Source of the DNA: Synanceia verrucosa
Taxonomy: Eukaryota; Chordata; Actinopteri; Perciformes; Synanceiidae
Reading direction: 5' to 3'
Assembly (NCBI GenBank): GCA_029721515.1
Contig: CM056562.1
Coordinates: 4,619,593 to 4,683,592, forward strand
Length of the DNA: 64,000 nucleotides
The notes beneath the pieces were generated by a model that searched no databases, was not told the DNA's origin, and was given only the letters and a program-made list of their open reading frames with translations. A program made the translations under genes and the position numbers. Positions 51,381 through 64,000 of the stretch are shown piece after piece (position 1 is the stretch's first letter; each line of letters begins with the position of its first letter).

Positions 51381-52924
51381 AGAGGTTTTATTGAATAAAT
51401 ACAAAAATAGTAAATAATTAAATTATCAGCCACCAGGGCCCAAACCAAGAAAAACTTATTACAAAATAGAACCTAAATAAAATATAGGCAGGGCTGGGGC
51501 TTACCAAGACAGCAGGGGTCCAAACAGGGCAATAAGATCCTCCACACACAAAAGAAAATCACCTGTGACACAACAAACCAAACCAATCTGGAGTGCAGAG
51601 GGGATCCACCACCAGGGAGTGAATTGCTGCCAGGGCCCACAGCACCCGTAACCAAAAACAGGAAAAATTAATACAGCCTAATTACAAAAAAGAGAACCCT
51701 GGTGGTAACAGAGTTTTAATAAAAATACACAACCAAATATATTAACATAATCTAGAGATTAACTGTAACCAAACACAAAACACAAACCATGAAATACACA
51801 CTAATCTAAAGAAGACTGACCTAAGTCATGAAAGTGCCAGCTAAAAAACAGGAAGGTAATAGTGCTAAGGAAAACCATTCTGAGCAGCAGCAGTTCACAG
51901 ACAGGCTTTCAGTGACATACGGCCGTGTGCCTGAGCAGCACATCCAGGGAGCAGCGCATCCACCGAGCTGTGCATGCACAGAGCGGTACCCGCAAAGCAG
52001 CTCGTCCCCAATACCAGCAAAAGTCTGGTTAACATGATGACAGAACAATTAACGGCATAAGTGTATGTGTAGGTCGACAAAGGCTGTATCATATGGACCG
52101 TTTGCTGGCGTTGGAACACCTGCACGGATGTCTCGTCCCAGTAGCAGCCCCTCAGTGGCTTAGGTTTTTAATTTTTTTTTTTTTAGATCACAAGTCACAA
52201 CAGCCAATGTGAGCGTTGTTTGTATAGGACAGAGGGTGTAATATCCTTAACAGTTTGTAAGGCTCTTTGAGGGAAATTTGTAATTTGTGATGTAAGGCTA
52301 TACAAATAAAATTGACATGACTTGATTGGCACAAGATAAAGGGAGACAAGGACTATAAACAATCGCATGGAGCAGACAGTCACCATGGCGGTAGAACAGA
52401 CAAGGACAGGAAGTCAAGGTATCTGAAAAGAGATGGAAGATACAAATGCAACAGACAACATTTAACACTGCATCACCCTTTAAAATACTGTCACCTTGTC
52501 TTCTGTCTGAAGGATGTGCGACTGGAAACAAGCTTCTTACATTATTTTTTATAATTCATACTTGTGAATACTGCTCTCTTATATACTCCATCAGTTCTCA
52601 AAAGAATTGTCTTGAGTAATGGTAAAAATAATTATTATCTAATAGATATCTTATTCCATATAATTTTCAGGTGGCTTTCTTTGGTTCTGTTTGGGAAAAA
52701 AGGGTTTGACAGCATGTGTGAGTGGAATTCTATCAGTTATCTAGAAATGAATCTTGGATTCATATTATTCCCAATGAAGTGTAAGAATGTAAACAATGGT
52801 GTATAGGTATAGGTTAATAAAATCAAATGGTTGCACCCACTCAGTTTGTCCTGTGGAGCAGAGCTGTGCTTTTTGAAGTCCGTGGTCCATTTAATAATAG
52901 GATGGTTTGGAAGGGACCCTACGA
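51381..52924. other. Spacer upstream of chst15, nothing firm
   Basis: A-rich repeat-like sequence at 51370-51790; otherwise no supported gene. A distal promoter or non-coding first exon of the chst15-like gene could lie here, but I cannot identify it. Confidence 0.4.
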
Positions 52925-53045
52925 TGAGGTGGCGACTTGTCCAGGGTGTACCCTGCCTTCCGCCCTAAGACAGCTGGGATAGGCTCCAGCCCCCTGCGAC
53001 CCTATGAGGATAAGTGGTAGCTAATGGATGGATGGATGGATGGAT
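52925..53045 (+). mobile_element. SINE 3' fragment
   Basis: CGACTTGTCCAGGGTGTACC to repeated GGATGGATGG, matching the body and tail of the SINE at 3975-4292. Confidence 0.75.
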
Positions 53046-53270
53046 GTTTTGGAAGGGAAGGTCAGAGGTTAACTAATCAGATTAGAATTAACTGATTAAT
53101 TGTGGGGACCATCAACATTTAAACTATAAATATATCCAGCTGTCGTGATATGTTGTCAAGTGATGGATGGACCAACTGCCCAAATGAAATAATCACAAAA
53201 TAATGTGTAATTTCTCTCTCTCTCTCTCTGTAACTACAAACTCTACTCCTGTGATGTCCACAGCTTGACC

Positions 53271-56200
53271 ATGGCTGACAACTGTGGGAAAAGGTTCATC
53301 AGGACATTGTTTGACTTCAGGCACACAAAAGGGACTGGAAACCGAGACGTTAAGCAAGCCAATCTGACAAACACATGGAGCTTCCCAAAAGTCAAAGTGT
53401 TCGGCTTCATGATTGGTTTAATGCTGACATTCCTTATTATGGCTTCCTATGTCCTGATGTGGGACAGAAAAGGGCTTTTCCTCGCTGTCCTGCCCTCTCA
53501 GCCCAGTCCTACAGCCATCCTGACCAGCAGCACAGCAGCAGCTGCTGAAGTCTCCTCTGACAAGAATTTATCAGGCATGAAGCAGCTGGTGAAGGTTATC
53601 AGCTCCAAACTGGAATACGCACCTAGGAAGGTGCCTGATGAGAAGGATGTCCTTGGAACAGATTCCCGTGTAAGTGTTGGAACATTCTTAGTTTGACTGA
53701 TCTTTACTGTATAAATCTACCCTGCAGTAAACAGCTGTTTGATGAAGCTTGTATACACATAAGGTTTCACATCCTGCTAAGTGTTGCTAATGACCCACTG
53801 ACTGTTGCTGATTTATTGTAACTCTCCCATGGGTTGTGCATGTTCTCATGTCACAGTTGCAGAGAGAGCATTACAAGTGAGTCAGTAATTTGAATACCAT
53901 TTAGTGTCTTTTCAAAGCCAAATAATGCATGATACAGTCGCCTGTTATCAGGACCTGCATTATATCACTAAAGAATATTTCACAAACAGAGCACTACTCT
54001 ACTCTAAAACCAAAACTAGACACTTGGGAAACAATGCTAGTTACTTTAAGTGTCAACACCATTTGGTTAAGTTTAGGGTTATGATTTGGTTTAAAATAGT
54101 TAGATTTCAGAAGTGACACCTTTGATACATGTGAACAACCCCATCCATCTCTTGTCCCCTTTTTCCCAGTATTTTTTCACTATTTAAACTACTACTACTA
54201 GGCGTACTATCTTGGAGTGATCATTGTTACCACGAATGGGTTTATACTATAGTTAATGGAGCACTGGTACCGTTAGCTTTGTTTCTTCTTTCAGTGGTCG
54301 AAACGCTTTTGCTGCTATTATTGTCAATCCTCTATATTGCCTGATTTCCGCAGTTGTCTGTAATTCCTCGCCATTTCCTGCCCAACATCAAGAGCCCTTG
54401 CTGGTATCAGGAGTTCTCTGGTGAAATCAGCACTGATCCATACAAGAGTAATGTCTTTACTCGGAGTTCAAAGAATTTCAAGGCTGTATGTAACCGCCTG
54501 AGAACCAACTTCCACCAGCATTTACTCCACAGAGGTGGCAAGCAGTTTCGTCTGCGCTGCCTGCCGTTCTTCTACATCGTTGGCCAGCCAAAGTGCGGCA
54601 CAACTGACTTGTACAACAGACTTTTGCTGCATCCAAAGATCAAGTTCAACACAATAAAGGAGCCCCACTGGTGGACCAGGGGCCGCATTGGTAAGAGTTG
54701 CACACAGATTTTGTTTTATATTCTAAATGTAATTGATGATAATTTCCAAAATATCAGAAAACATTTAAGTATCTGTAATTTATCTATCTACCTGTCAGTT
54801 TTTGAACACCTCAGTTTCTCACTGAAATTCAAGCAATTCAAAGCCCAATGAATATCTTTAAATTGTAAGTGGTGAACTGCCATTAAAACGGTAATGTTAC
54901 CCAAAACTGAAAAAAAGGCTACATTTCACAATAAAACAAAAAGGTGTTTTCTCAGGGAGCAAGAAATGGGTTAAAAACTTACAGCTATTTTGCAGCAAAG
55001 GAAGTTGATCTAGCCTTGAAATTTTGTGCTACCAAATCAGGTGTCCCAACATTTCTTGATCACTTACAACTTACCTTCTGTCTGCATAAAAGTAGTGTTG
55101 GAACACACTGTGGTCCCATACCCTTATGAGTGTCATTTGAACAGCATTGTACTGCAGAAATTTGTGTTGCTGCAACATTGGTGAGCAAAATGGTCTGTTT
55201 TGCTGGATCCAGGGACTGGGATTTGTACAGAGTTGTACAGAGTAAATAACTGAATTAACTATAAATTTTGCATTGGCTGTTACCAATCAGTAAGTATACT
55301 TAATAACTGTAATGTTGGTGTACCTCGGGTGCAGATTCTAAGATTTTCAAAGATGGTGTCCAAGTGGTCCAACATGTCTCTGTGGAAGACTACCTAGATC
55401 TGTTTGACTTGGCAGCCCACAACATCCAAGAAGGAATCAGTGGAAACTCATCTGGAGACCACCGCTCATCGCTCATAACAGGTGAGCACATGAGAAAGTG
55501 TTTGTGTGGGTATGGTATAGCATAATCTAGCCCCTCATTGTTTTCATTTGGTGTTATCTGAGGACAGCAGGTCCTGACCATGAAATTTCCCTTGTTTTCT
55601 ATTTACTGTCATTTACATTTACTTTACTGTCAGTTGTCAACTGAAACTTCTTCTGTGTGCCATACATGTTGGAGAACTATGGAAAAACATTGATCTTACC
55701 CAGAGGCAGTGTTCTTTTTTGTTCATTTTACTCATTGCATTTTTAAATATTTTTTTTCCCAAGGTGATGATCAGACTGTCATTGTCTCGACAGGTGAAGC
55801 CAGTGTATCCACTTTTTGGGACAATAATGTCTGGGTCAGAACTCACAGAGAGAGGGAGGACACAGGCCCTTTGTTCCTGACCCAGGATTTCATCCATGCA
55901 GTCCAGCCCGATGCCAAAATCATTCTGATTCTCAGAGATCCAGCAGAGAGGTGAGTGTAGCGAGATACAGCAAAATGTTCTTTCATAGTTCAAACTGGCT
56001 TACAGTTCTGTACCTCTCTGTTTCCAGACTTTACTCTGACTACCTGTACTGCAAGACCAAAAAGTCAGTAAAGCACTTCCATCAGGACGTATTAGACTCT
56101 GTGCAGCTGTTTCAGTCCTGCCTGTCTGAGAGGTCACTTCGTTTCTGCACCTATGATGTCAGCCTCATCAAAGCCATGCCGGTTAGCCAAAATGATGTTC

Positions 56201-59200
56201 TCAACTTTTTATATATCAGTTTTCATGAGAAGAATGATGGCTTTTATAATAGATTTTCAATCAACAGCTAGATGTAGCTCAGTAGGTAGAGTGGTTGTGT
56301 TTGATCTCCTACTCATGTTGTTGTCCTTGAGTGACACACTTAACTCCCTGGCTGCTTTGTACAGCAGCACATCCCTCATGGGATGGGTTGAATGCAGAGG
56401 GCAAATTATGTCTACTTCAGAATCAGAATCAGAATTCTTTATTTGTCATTGTACCAACAGGCGCAACGAAATTAAAAAGTCAGCAGCTCTTGCAGACAGT
56501 GCAAAGAAAAGTGTATCAGTAAAAATAACAATAACAATAATATAGCACAAGAATAACACAATAGAAAAAATATAGAGATATAATTTAAGTGAAGACTAGG
56601 ATATTGCACTTATTTTCAAGACATTCAGGTGAATTGCATTGACATGAACAGAGATTTCCCAACCTAACAGTATTTGCTTAACTATTTGATGGAGAAGTCT
56701 GCAGCGTTCAGGGAAACGACAGCTCTTGGGTAAAAGCTGTACTTTAGTCTATTTGTTTTTGTCTATGTTGCCCTGAAACGCCTCCCTGAGGGTAGGAGTT
56801 CGAAGAGGTGGTGGCCAGGGTGTGAGGGGTCCCTGACGATGCTTCGGGCTCTCCTGAGGCAGCGGGTGTTGTAAATCTCCTCCAGGGATGGAAGAGGGCA
56901 GCCAGTCAGTCTCTGAGCAGTGTTTATGACCCTCTGGAGCTGCTTCCTCTCTGCCGCAGTGCCTCAGCAGTGCAGCTGGAGAACCACAGCAAGATGCCCT
57001 GGCTCAGCACTGACTCCACCGAGCAGCGGTAGAAGGACACCAAGAGCCTAGTTTTTATGTTGCTATTCCTGAGGATCCTCAGGAAGTAGAGTCTCTGCTG
57101 TACCTTCCTCAAGATTGAAGTGGAGTTTGCAGTCCAGGTCAGGTCTTCACCGATGTAGGTGCCCAGGAACTTGAAGTCTGGCACAATCTCCACCCTGTCC
57201 CCATTTATTGTAATGGGCTGAACGTCCTGTTGACACTTCCTGAAGTCGACAATCAGTTCCTTCGACTTGGAGGTGTTCAGGATGAGGTTGTTAGCGGTGC
57301 ACCAGACTGACAGTCGCTCCACTTCCACTCTGTAAGCAGTCTCATCTCCTCCAGAGATGAGCCCCACCACCGTAGTATCATCCGCAAACTTGATGATGGT
57401 GCTCTTTGGGTGGGTGGGGGTACAGTCATGGGTGGAGAGTAGGGGGCTTTGCACACAGCCCTGTGGGGAGCCGGTGTTGGTGCTCAGTGCTGGAGATAGG
57501 TGGGGTCCTACTCTCACCCTCTGGGAACGGTCTGTCAGAAAGTCCAAAATCCAACAGCAGATGTTGTGGGAGAGACCCAGGTCCCCCAGTTTGCTCACCA
57601 GTCTGCTCGGGATGATGGTGTTGAAGGCCGAGCTGAAGTCCAGGAAGAGCAGCCTCGCGTAGCTCCCTCGCTGTTCCAGGTGTGTCAGCATGGTGTGCAG
57701 AGCGGTGAGACCATTTTCAGACCAGTTTCTCGAAGCACTTCATAATGATGGGGGTAAGTGCCACTGGCCGGTAGTCATTAAGGCTACTGATGTTGCTCTT
57801 TTTTGGCAGAGGGATGATGGTGGAGGACTTTAGGCAGGGTGGGATGGAGCACTGGGTGAGGGACTGGTTGAAGATGTTGGTGAAAACCCCAGCTAGCTAG
57901 TCAGCGCAGTCCGTCAGCACCCTCCCTGTCACACCATCAGGTCCAGCAGCTTTACGGGGGTTCACTGCTCTCAGGGTTTTCCTCACTTCCTGTACCTGCA
58001 CAGAGAAGGTCTGCCCGTGTTGGGATGTCAGCTGCAGTGAGGGCCCCGCTGGTGGCTCTGCCTCGAAGCGGGCGAAGAAGAGATTAAGCTCCTCCGCCAG
58101 TGAGGCGTCCCCGGAGATTGTGGTGGTGTTGCTGGATCTGAAGTTGGTGATGTGCTGGACTCCTTTCCACACCTGCCGGCTGTTGTTGCTGCTGAAGTCC
58201 TCCTCGATTTTCTGCCTGTAGACCACCTTGGCCTCTCTGATGCCTCTCTTCAGGGCAGCTTGGGCACAGCTGTACAGGTCCCTGTCTCCGGACCTGAAGG
58301 CGCTGTTCCTCTCCCTCAGCAGTACCTTGACCTCCCTGTTCATCCAGGGCTTCTGGTTGGGAAACACCCGGATGGGCCTGTCCACTGTGACGGTGTTAAC
58401 ACAGTGTTGGATGTAGCTGAGTACTGCGGAGGTGAACACCTCAAGGTGGGAAAATGTCCCAGTCTGTGTTTTCAAAGCAATCCTGCAGCTGCTGAGAGGC
58501 ACCTTCAGGCCAAGATTTCACAATTCGTGTAGTGGGGGGTGCTTGCTTCTTCACAGGTTTGTATGCCGGGATCAGTCGCAGCGACATGTGATCCGATGAG
58601 CCTAGGTGGGGTAGCTGGATGGCCCTATATCCATGCTTGATGTTGGAGTAGGTTTTATCCAGCGTCTTGGCTCCCCTGGTGGCACATCTGATATGCTGAT
58701 GGAATTCAGGGAGCACAGCTTTCAAATCAGCATGGTTAAAATCCCCCGCGATCACATGCACTGCCTCCGGGTAGTTGTTTTGTTGCCAACTGAGGGCATT
58801 GTCCAAGTGGCTAAGAGCTGTGCTAGCGTTAGCGTCGGGTGGAATGTACACAGCGGTCGCCATGACAGCGGTAAACTCACGCGGAAGGTACGTTGGTCTG
58901 CCCGCGGGGATGAGTATCCACGGGGAGCCCGGTGTCCGGGCTATGTCCGGGGGTATGGTGCGGTTGTAAACAAACTCCTCAGATACACATCGTTCACTCT
59001 GTAGTCCAATGCGTAAAAGATCCTGCCGGCCGTAAGTGATGAACACGCAGCAGGTCGTGCCGAGAAAAGACAAATACACTAACAAATAGTGATGGGACGA
59101 GCGACACTGGTGCATCAGCACTGTGCCGAGAGCTCAAGAGGGAAACCTCGTATCGGTGCGTGTATTGCTTTAAGAAAGAATCACGTGACAGATACAGGAA

Positions 59201-62200
59201 CTGTATCGTTTGGATGTGCCGCGCCAAAGTGTGTTTATCAGGAAACAAACTGTATCAACATGTCGTGGGTTTGTCGGATGGAGTTTTGCTTGATCATGGA
59301 TCGTTCTAGGAAGTTTTCCCCGGTGTGGAATAATTTTGATCTCGTGACGCCAAACAAGGTAAATCTTTTTCTCCTTTATATACTATTTTTTACGGTGGCG
59401 CATTGCACTCACTTTATCAGTTTATCAAGTGAATGACCTGTGATACATATGATAGTCAGTTAAAGAGCCTTAGAGTTGCTTTATTCATGTTATCATGTAA
59501 TTATGAGATCCTGATCTCGTAATCATGAGAGGGTGTCTATTTTTTTAACAAGTGAATGCAATGTTCTGGTAAGAGGTTTGAATTGTTTTCAGATAAATTA
59601 ACTTTTTATGTTATTGTAGGTGAAGTGTCGGCTCTGCTCTACAGAGCTATCTTATATCAATAAGTGCACTTCATCAATGCTGAGGCATTATAGAGCTCGG
59701 CATGGCAATGAAGAATTGGCAGATACTCGTGAGAGTACCCCAGGTATGTTGAAAGTCTCTCTAAAAATTGTGCTAAAAAAAACATGCATGCATGCAAACA
59801 GACAGGCTCCAGGCCTGGTATCGAACCTCCAACCCTCTTGCTGTGAGGCGACAGTGCTAACCACTACACCACCACGTCGTCTTTTGTCTATTTGATATTG
59901 TTTGTAAAAATTACAGTCCTTTTATTAAGCTTTTGACAAAATAGTTCCTTTTGGCTTGCAGTTCCTAACAAGCAAGCAGTGGATGAGGCAGTGGTCAATA
60001 TGATCATCAAAGACTGTCAGCCACTCAGCTTTGTTGAAAATGAGGGATTCAGGGAGCTCCTGAAGCTTATTCTACCCTCGTATGCTCTACCAAGCAGGAA
60101 GGTATGTTTAAGAATTTTTATTATATGTTTGTACTAACTATATAACTATATTTTATTGGTGTAACAGTATTTGTATGATTATTTTCAGACCATCAAGGAC
60201 TTGGTGAGCCAGAGATATGAGGAGGAAAAGGAGAAAACCAAAAGGACCTCCAGAGTGCCGTTGCTGTTACTTTAACAGCTGATATGTGGACGTCTATGAA
60301 TATGGAGGCATATCTAGCTGTTACTGGCCACTATGTGGACAAAGAAAGCCATGAACTCCATTCATCAGTCTTGGCAGTGCAGCATTTTCCTCAGAAACAC
60401 ACTGCAGAAAACATTGCCACGGTTAAAAGGAGCCTCATGGAGGAGTGGGGCATAGCAGGAAAGGTCAGGTGTCTTGTCACTGATGCAGCAGCAAACATGA
60501 CTGCATGTGCTCGAATGCTGCAAATACGGCATACCATTTGTATAGCCCATTCCCTGAATTTAATTGTGAGAAAATCATGTGATCAAATCCCAACAATAAC
60601 TGAAATACGCAACAAAACACGACACATTGTGACATACTTTCGATCGAGCGTGACTGCTAAAGAGAAGCTCACTCAAATACAGCAACAGCTGGGAACACCG
60701 GGCCATAAATTAATAAACGAGGTGCCAACACGATGGAACAGTACCTACCAAATGTTTGAAAGAATGACTGAGCAGAAGGAGGCAGTCTGGGTGTCACTGG
60801 CCTCATTAAAACCTGACATCACTCCACTGACTCCAGAAGAATGTCAGATCATTGAAGAGATGCTCAGGGTTCTTGCTCCTTTTGACCAAGCTACAAGAGA
60901 ACTGTCTGAGGAAAAAAGGGTCTCTGGGTCAAAGGTCATTCCCATGATGAGAATGCTCCACATTGAGCTTCAACGTCAGGCCACAACAGTGACAAAAGCA
61001 GCTGCTCAGCAACTGGCTGAAAACCTGAGGAAGCGGCTAACTGACGCTATTTGCGGCATGGAATCTCTCTGTGTGATGACTCTGGCAACTCTGTTAGATC
61101 CCAGATTTAAAAAGAATGGATTTGTTAGTCAGCAAAAGGCAAGTGAAGCGGTGAAGAGACTGCAGTCAGAATGTGCAGAAGAAATGAGGAGCCAAGAGCC
61201 TGACCCAAGAGAAGAAGAGCCTAGCTCTTCACATGGGTCAGAACCCAGTTCAGGTATGAAAATACATTTCTGTGGCACTTATGTGATATGATATATCATG
61301 TGATAATAAAGTAATGAATAACTATTTTTTTAGGGCACAATCTCTGGAAAACTTTAGATATGGAGGTTGCAGAGACCCAGAAGACGAGGAACGCAACAGC
61401 TGACTCCATTATTGAAGTCCAACGCTACCTGGCAGAAACAAACACACCCAGAAACCAAGATCCTTAAAACTCTCTGCTCACCATCATCGTCTGTACCATG
61501 CGAAAGAGTATTTTCCAAGGCTGGGGACCTGGTGTGTAAGAGGAGAAATCGCCTTGGAGCAAAGACACTCCAAAAACTTTTGTTTCTCAATAAAAATTCA
61601 TGAACTAATCACTTTTTTGTCTTTTATTTCATATGATTTAACAGTTAAGTTGACAAATGTGCACATAAGTTAAAAAATTGTAACTCTGATTTTTTACTCT
61701 AATTTGCTATATTTTACATACCAACTCAGTTTTAGCATTTACACGAACAAGGAATTTCTTTACCTGCAATGATTTTATAACTACTGCAGGGGTCACTATT
61801 GGGTGACCAACACAGTATCAATACAGTGCCGACACAGTTTGTTTAGTGTGTCAATACACTCCTTGAGGTATCATCGTCCCATCACTACTAACAAATATGC
61901 TAACAAAACAATAAAAACGCACTGTCGACGAGAGGAGCTCCGAGCTGCTGCGTCTATGCGCGCCGTCATCTTAACTTCTACCATTGTGTAGCTTGGGCCT
62001 GCCCATACTTCCTGTGATGCTGCACAAAATTTCGCAACCAAGTTGCCTATCTCTTCGATTTCAGATTCCCCTAGGAATGGATACCATTGAAAACCCCAGA
62101 CAATTGAAATTTCCCATGGCTTGATTGAGGCATGTTTAAGGCAATACGCATAGGTCAGAGGAAAGAATGGTCTGACTGGTCGAAACTTCGTCCAGTAGCA

Positions 62201-63355
62201 CACAGAGGCATTTAACAGATGCGAGTTAAGCCCACCCTCTGAGAACTCGGTTTACAAGGCAGCTTAGCCAGAATACGCTCCCTTTGTATTCACGATAGCC
62301 AGGCTAACCATTGTGGATTTTTGGTTCAACCTTAAGCATGCTTAAACATCAATCACATCTTATCATTTATATATTTAATAACATAATTTACTAAATTAGT
62401 CAGCCACTATAGTTTTCAGCAAGTTCACATTCAATTAATAGTTGCCCTTGTAGACAGCAGTTAACAAAGCAATCCCACTACAATCATGATGTTGACTTAC
62501 TGTATCTCAAATGCAGGTGAGGCTAACTATAGGGATGTACGTCATCTTCTTGCTGGACTGGCTCACGGTTTTCCAGAGGGAGCAGATTCTGGTGGTTCGA
62601 CTTGAGGACTATGCTGCCAACCTCAAAGAGACCATCCAGAAAATTTGGGATTTTCTGAGTGTGGGTAAGCATCCAGAAAGCACCTATATCTTCCTGACCG
62701 TGTGTCTGTGTGGCTGTTTATCAGTCAAGTTGATTTTGTGGTAGCTGACACAAGAGGGTGCTCTCACACAGCCAGTGAGTAATTTTGGGGCCTCTGGAAT
62801 TTGTAGTCGGGACATAACGAGATCAAAGCAAGAAGTGGAGATGATCACAATTGATGAGCAAAATAAATAGAATCTGGACAAAAAGTGGTGGTAGAGTAGA
62901 CTCTACTTCAGATAAAACAAGAACGGAACATGGTATAAATAAACATTTTTTTTTCATGATGAAATAGTCTCGTCTTTCATTTGAGCTATTCAGAGTTTTC
63001 AGAGTCATAGTACAAAATATTCTGTGCATCATCAAATATGACTCTAAATGGCCAAAAATGCTGGCAAAGCCACTTTCAGTTTTATAAAAGGGCTGGCACT
63101 CAGTGAGTTAAGAACTCTTACCTTCTTCCTGCAGGTCCTATGTCACAGCAGGTGGAGGCAGCACTGATGAAACGGCCCAAGTCTAACACACGACGGACGG
63201 CAGACATTAAACTGGGCCCAATGCTTCAAGCCACCAGAGACCTCCTCGGGGAATTTTACCAGCCTTTCAACCATAAACTGGCCAGTGTGTTGGCCAATGA
63301 GGACTTCCTCTGGAGGAACACCCGAAGAATGAAGAATAAACATGAACAGAGATGA
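53271..63355 (+). CDS. chst15-like: Carbohydrate sulfotransferase 15-like (GalNAc4S-6ST)
   Basis: Seven coding exons: 53271-53669 (acceptor before 53264), 54354-54690, 55335-55481, 55764-55950, 56028-56181, 62517-62664 and 63135-63355. Phases agree throughout, giving 530 residues (human CHST15 is about 560). The enzyme is a Golgi type II membrane protein that transfers sulfate from PAPS to C-6 of GalNAc 4-sulfate in chondroitin sulfate, making CS-E. A membrane span lies at about residues 46-68 ([20 protein letters not shown]). The PAPS 5'-phosphosulfate loop is [11 protein letters not shown] in exon 2, and the 3'-phosphate motif is [13 protein letters not shown] across exons 4-5. [11 protein letters not shown] and QDFIHA are family-conserved. 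The first ATG is used; a CT-rich tract precedes the acceptor. Exon 5 ends with a weak donor (GTTAGC). Strong family call; the paralogue is not certain. Confidence 0.93.
53670..55763 (+). other. chst15-like introns 1-3
   Basis: Introns 53670-54353, 54691-55334 and 55482-55763, all GT-AG, with no element or gene that I recognise. Confidence 0.6.
59260..61603 (+). pseudogene. hAT transposase with BED zinc finger (broken)
   Basis: Five exons with GT-AG edges: 59260-59358, 59620-59743, 59962-60101, 60189-61253 and 61334-61603. The BED finger is split over exons 1-2 ([30 protein letters not shown]). The catalytic region is in exon 4: [10 protein letters not shown] and LVTDAAANM hold the acidic residues, [10 protein letters not shown] and VPTRWNSTY follow. 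The C-terminal dimerisation part has [12 protein letters not shown] with the last Glu. A frameshift near 60235 separates exon 4 into two frames, and a deletion near 61465 removes sequence before the dimerisation segment. It resembles ZBED-type host proteins but has transposon ends. Confidence 0.85.
59785..59880 (-). mobile_element. SINE head inside a hAT intron
   Basis: On the minus strand GTGGTGTAGTGGTTAGCACT and GGTTCGATACC are tRNA-like A and B boxes; the SINE body is absent. It lies in the second intron of the hAT transposase. Confidence 0.65.
62760..63111 (+). mobile_element. piggyBac-like element, copy E (left end missing) in chst15 intron 6
   Basis: GTGAGTAATTTTGGGGCCTC onward follows copy A and ends GGCTGGCACTCAGTGAGTTAA-type with TTAA at 63108-63111, only 23 bases before the last chst15 exon. 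Confidence 0.65.
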
Positions 63356-63482
63356 ATGACCAGAGCAAGAAGCCAAAGTGAGAATGTCTATTGAAAACTG
63401 TCTGTGCAGTATATATAATTGTACATGGGGTTATATGAAGGTCTGAACATCTGAATGGGTTTTTGTTTATGGTTAATTTGTG

Positions 63483-63488
63483 AATAAA
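63483..63488 (+). terminator. Polyadenylation signal of the chst15-like gene
   Basis: AATAAA 128 bases after the stop codon, the first on this strand after the gene. Confidence 0.65.
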
Positions 63489-64000
63489 AGATAATACGTG
63501 ACAGGGCATCTGAGAGAAAGTCACATTATTATAAGGGGTTTATTTCACTTTTTATTTTGCATGAAGGGTGTCATCAAGGAACTTTCTGAAAGCCCAACAT
63601 ATTTCAACAGCAGCAAGTGTTCAAACCTAATGACCTTCACTGAACCAATAATGAAGTCATCATGTTCATGGTCTGGGATTAAACACAGGAGGGCACTAAA
63701 GCACTTCAAAAACTTCAGTAGCTCCACATGCAAACACTCTGTGATATTGCATTGATACACTGTCATACATTAATAGTGTGTTATTCACCAGACTGAGCCA
63801 TGTAGTCAAATTCCTTCAGGTGAACATTATGGATATAAATATGTATATATTTATGTCTATATATCAGACCTACATATTTAAACAGTACTTTAGCGGCAGT
63901 AAATATACACATGTAGGTATATACATACACCACAAGACTGGATATGTTGAAATGTCATAGCTATGCCAAATAAAAACTTTATCAACCACATCTGATACAA
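63489..64000. other. Downstream spacer, nothing recognised
   Basis: A/T-rich with no supported gene. A second AATAAA is at 63969-63974. Confidence 0.5.

Larger units (their letters stand above)
59087..61887 (+). mobile_element. Ac-like hAT transposon with perfect 8-bp target duplication
   Basis: CTAACAAA at 59079-59086 and 61888-61895 flanks a 2801-bp element with inverted ends TAGTGATGGGACGA and (reverse complement) TAGTGATGGGACGA. It carries a plus-strand transposase gene and sits inside the LINE reading frame. Confidence 0.95.
56416..62010 (-). mobile_element. CR1/L2-type LINE in chst15 intron 5, split by a hAT element
   Basis: The 3' tail at 56416-56450 is ATTCTGATTCTGATTCTGAA on the minus strand. 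Going upstream: reverse transcriptase at 56924-57691 ([45 protein letters not shown]); a pre-RT segment at 57897-58502 ending [16 protein letters not shown]; and an endonuclease part at 58441-59079 ([23 protein letters not shown]). A signal-like N-terminus ([14 protein letters not shown], 61900-61960) lies beyond the hAT insertion and continues into [12 protein letters not shown] at 59070. Frameshifts, an endonuclease deletion and small RT deletions make it inactive. Confidence 0.85.

Noticed and set aside
60284..61291. Host ZBED-type gene
   Set aside because: Frame breaks, a missing C-terminal stretch, and exact transposon ends with 8-bp target duplications mark it as a hAT element.

Overview
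The window is vertebrate DNA, almost certainly from a teleost fish (probably a percomorph). It holds intron-containing genes with GT/AG splice sites, a clustered replication-dependent histone locus whose mRNAs end in the 16-nt stem-loop, and a typical fish set of mobile elements: tRNA-derived SINEs, L1/Tx1 and CR1/L2-type LINEs, hAT, piggyBac-like, Harbinger-like, CACTA-like and Tc1 elements, and an old endogenous retrovirus.

Region 1 (1-22.5 kb) is a histone cluster. A complete set H1(-), H4(-), H3(-), H2A(+) and H2B(-) lies at 13.5-20.6 kb. A second, inverted set lies to its left: the 3' end of an H4 at the window edge, an H1 cut off after 20 codons and joined to a SINE piece, and an intact H2B(+) at 11.95 kb. 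The H1-H4 spacer and the H2B unit are therefore each present as inverted duplicates. Between the left H1 stump and the left H2B sits a five-coding-exon gene on the minus strand for a TCF/LEF-like HMG-box protein. Its last exon runs into a 66-bp tandem repeat that stays open in the same frame.

Region 2 (22.5-43 kb) is a pile of nested elements. A Harbinger-like element (TTA target duplication) is split by an endogenous retrovirus with paired LTRs, and the retrovirus is split by an 8.9-kb CACTA/EnSpm-like DNA transposon carrying two decayed minus-strand genes.

Region 3 (43-53 kb) has no gene I can defend. It holds LINE fragments, a Tc1 end, MITEs and a stray copy of one chst15 exon.

Region 4 (53.2-63.5 kb) is a chst15-like carbohydrate sulfotransferase gene on the plus strand, with seven coding exons and 530 codons. 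Its fifth intron is about 6.3 kb long because a LINE inserted there, and an Ac-like hAT transposon then inserted into the LINE.

The histone genes act together in S-phase chromatin assembly. I see no functional link between them and the sulfotransferase. All transposon genes examined carry frameshifts or deletions.
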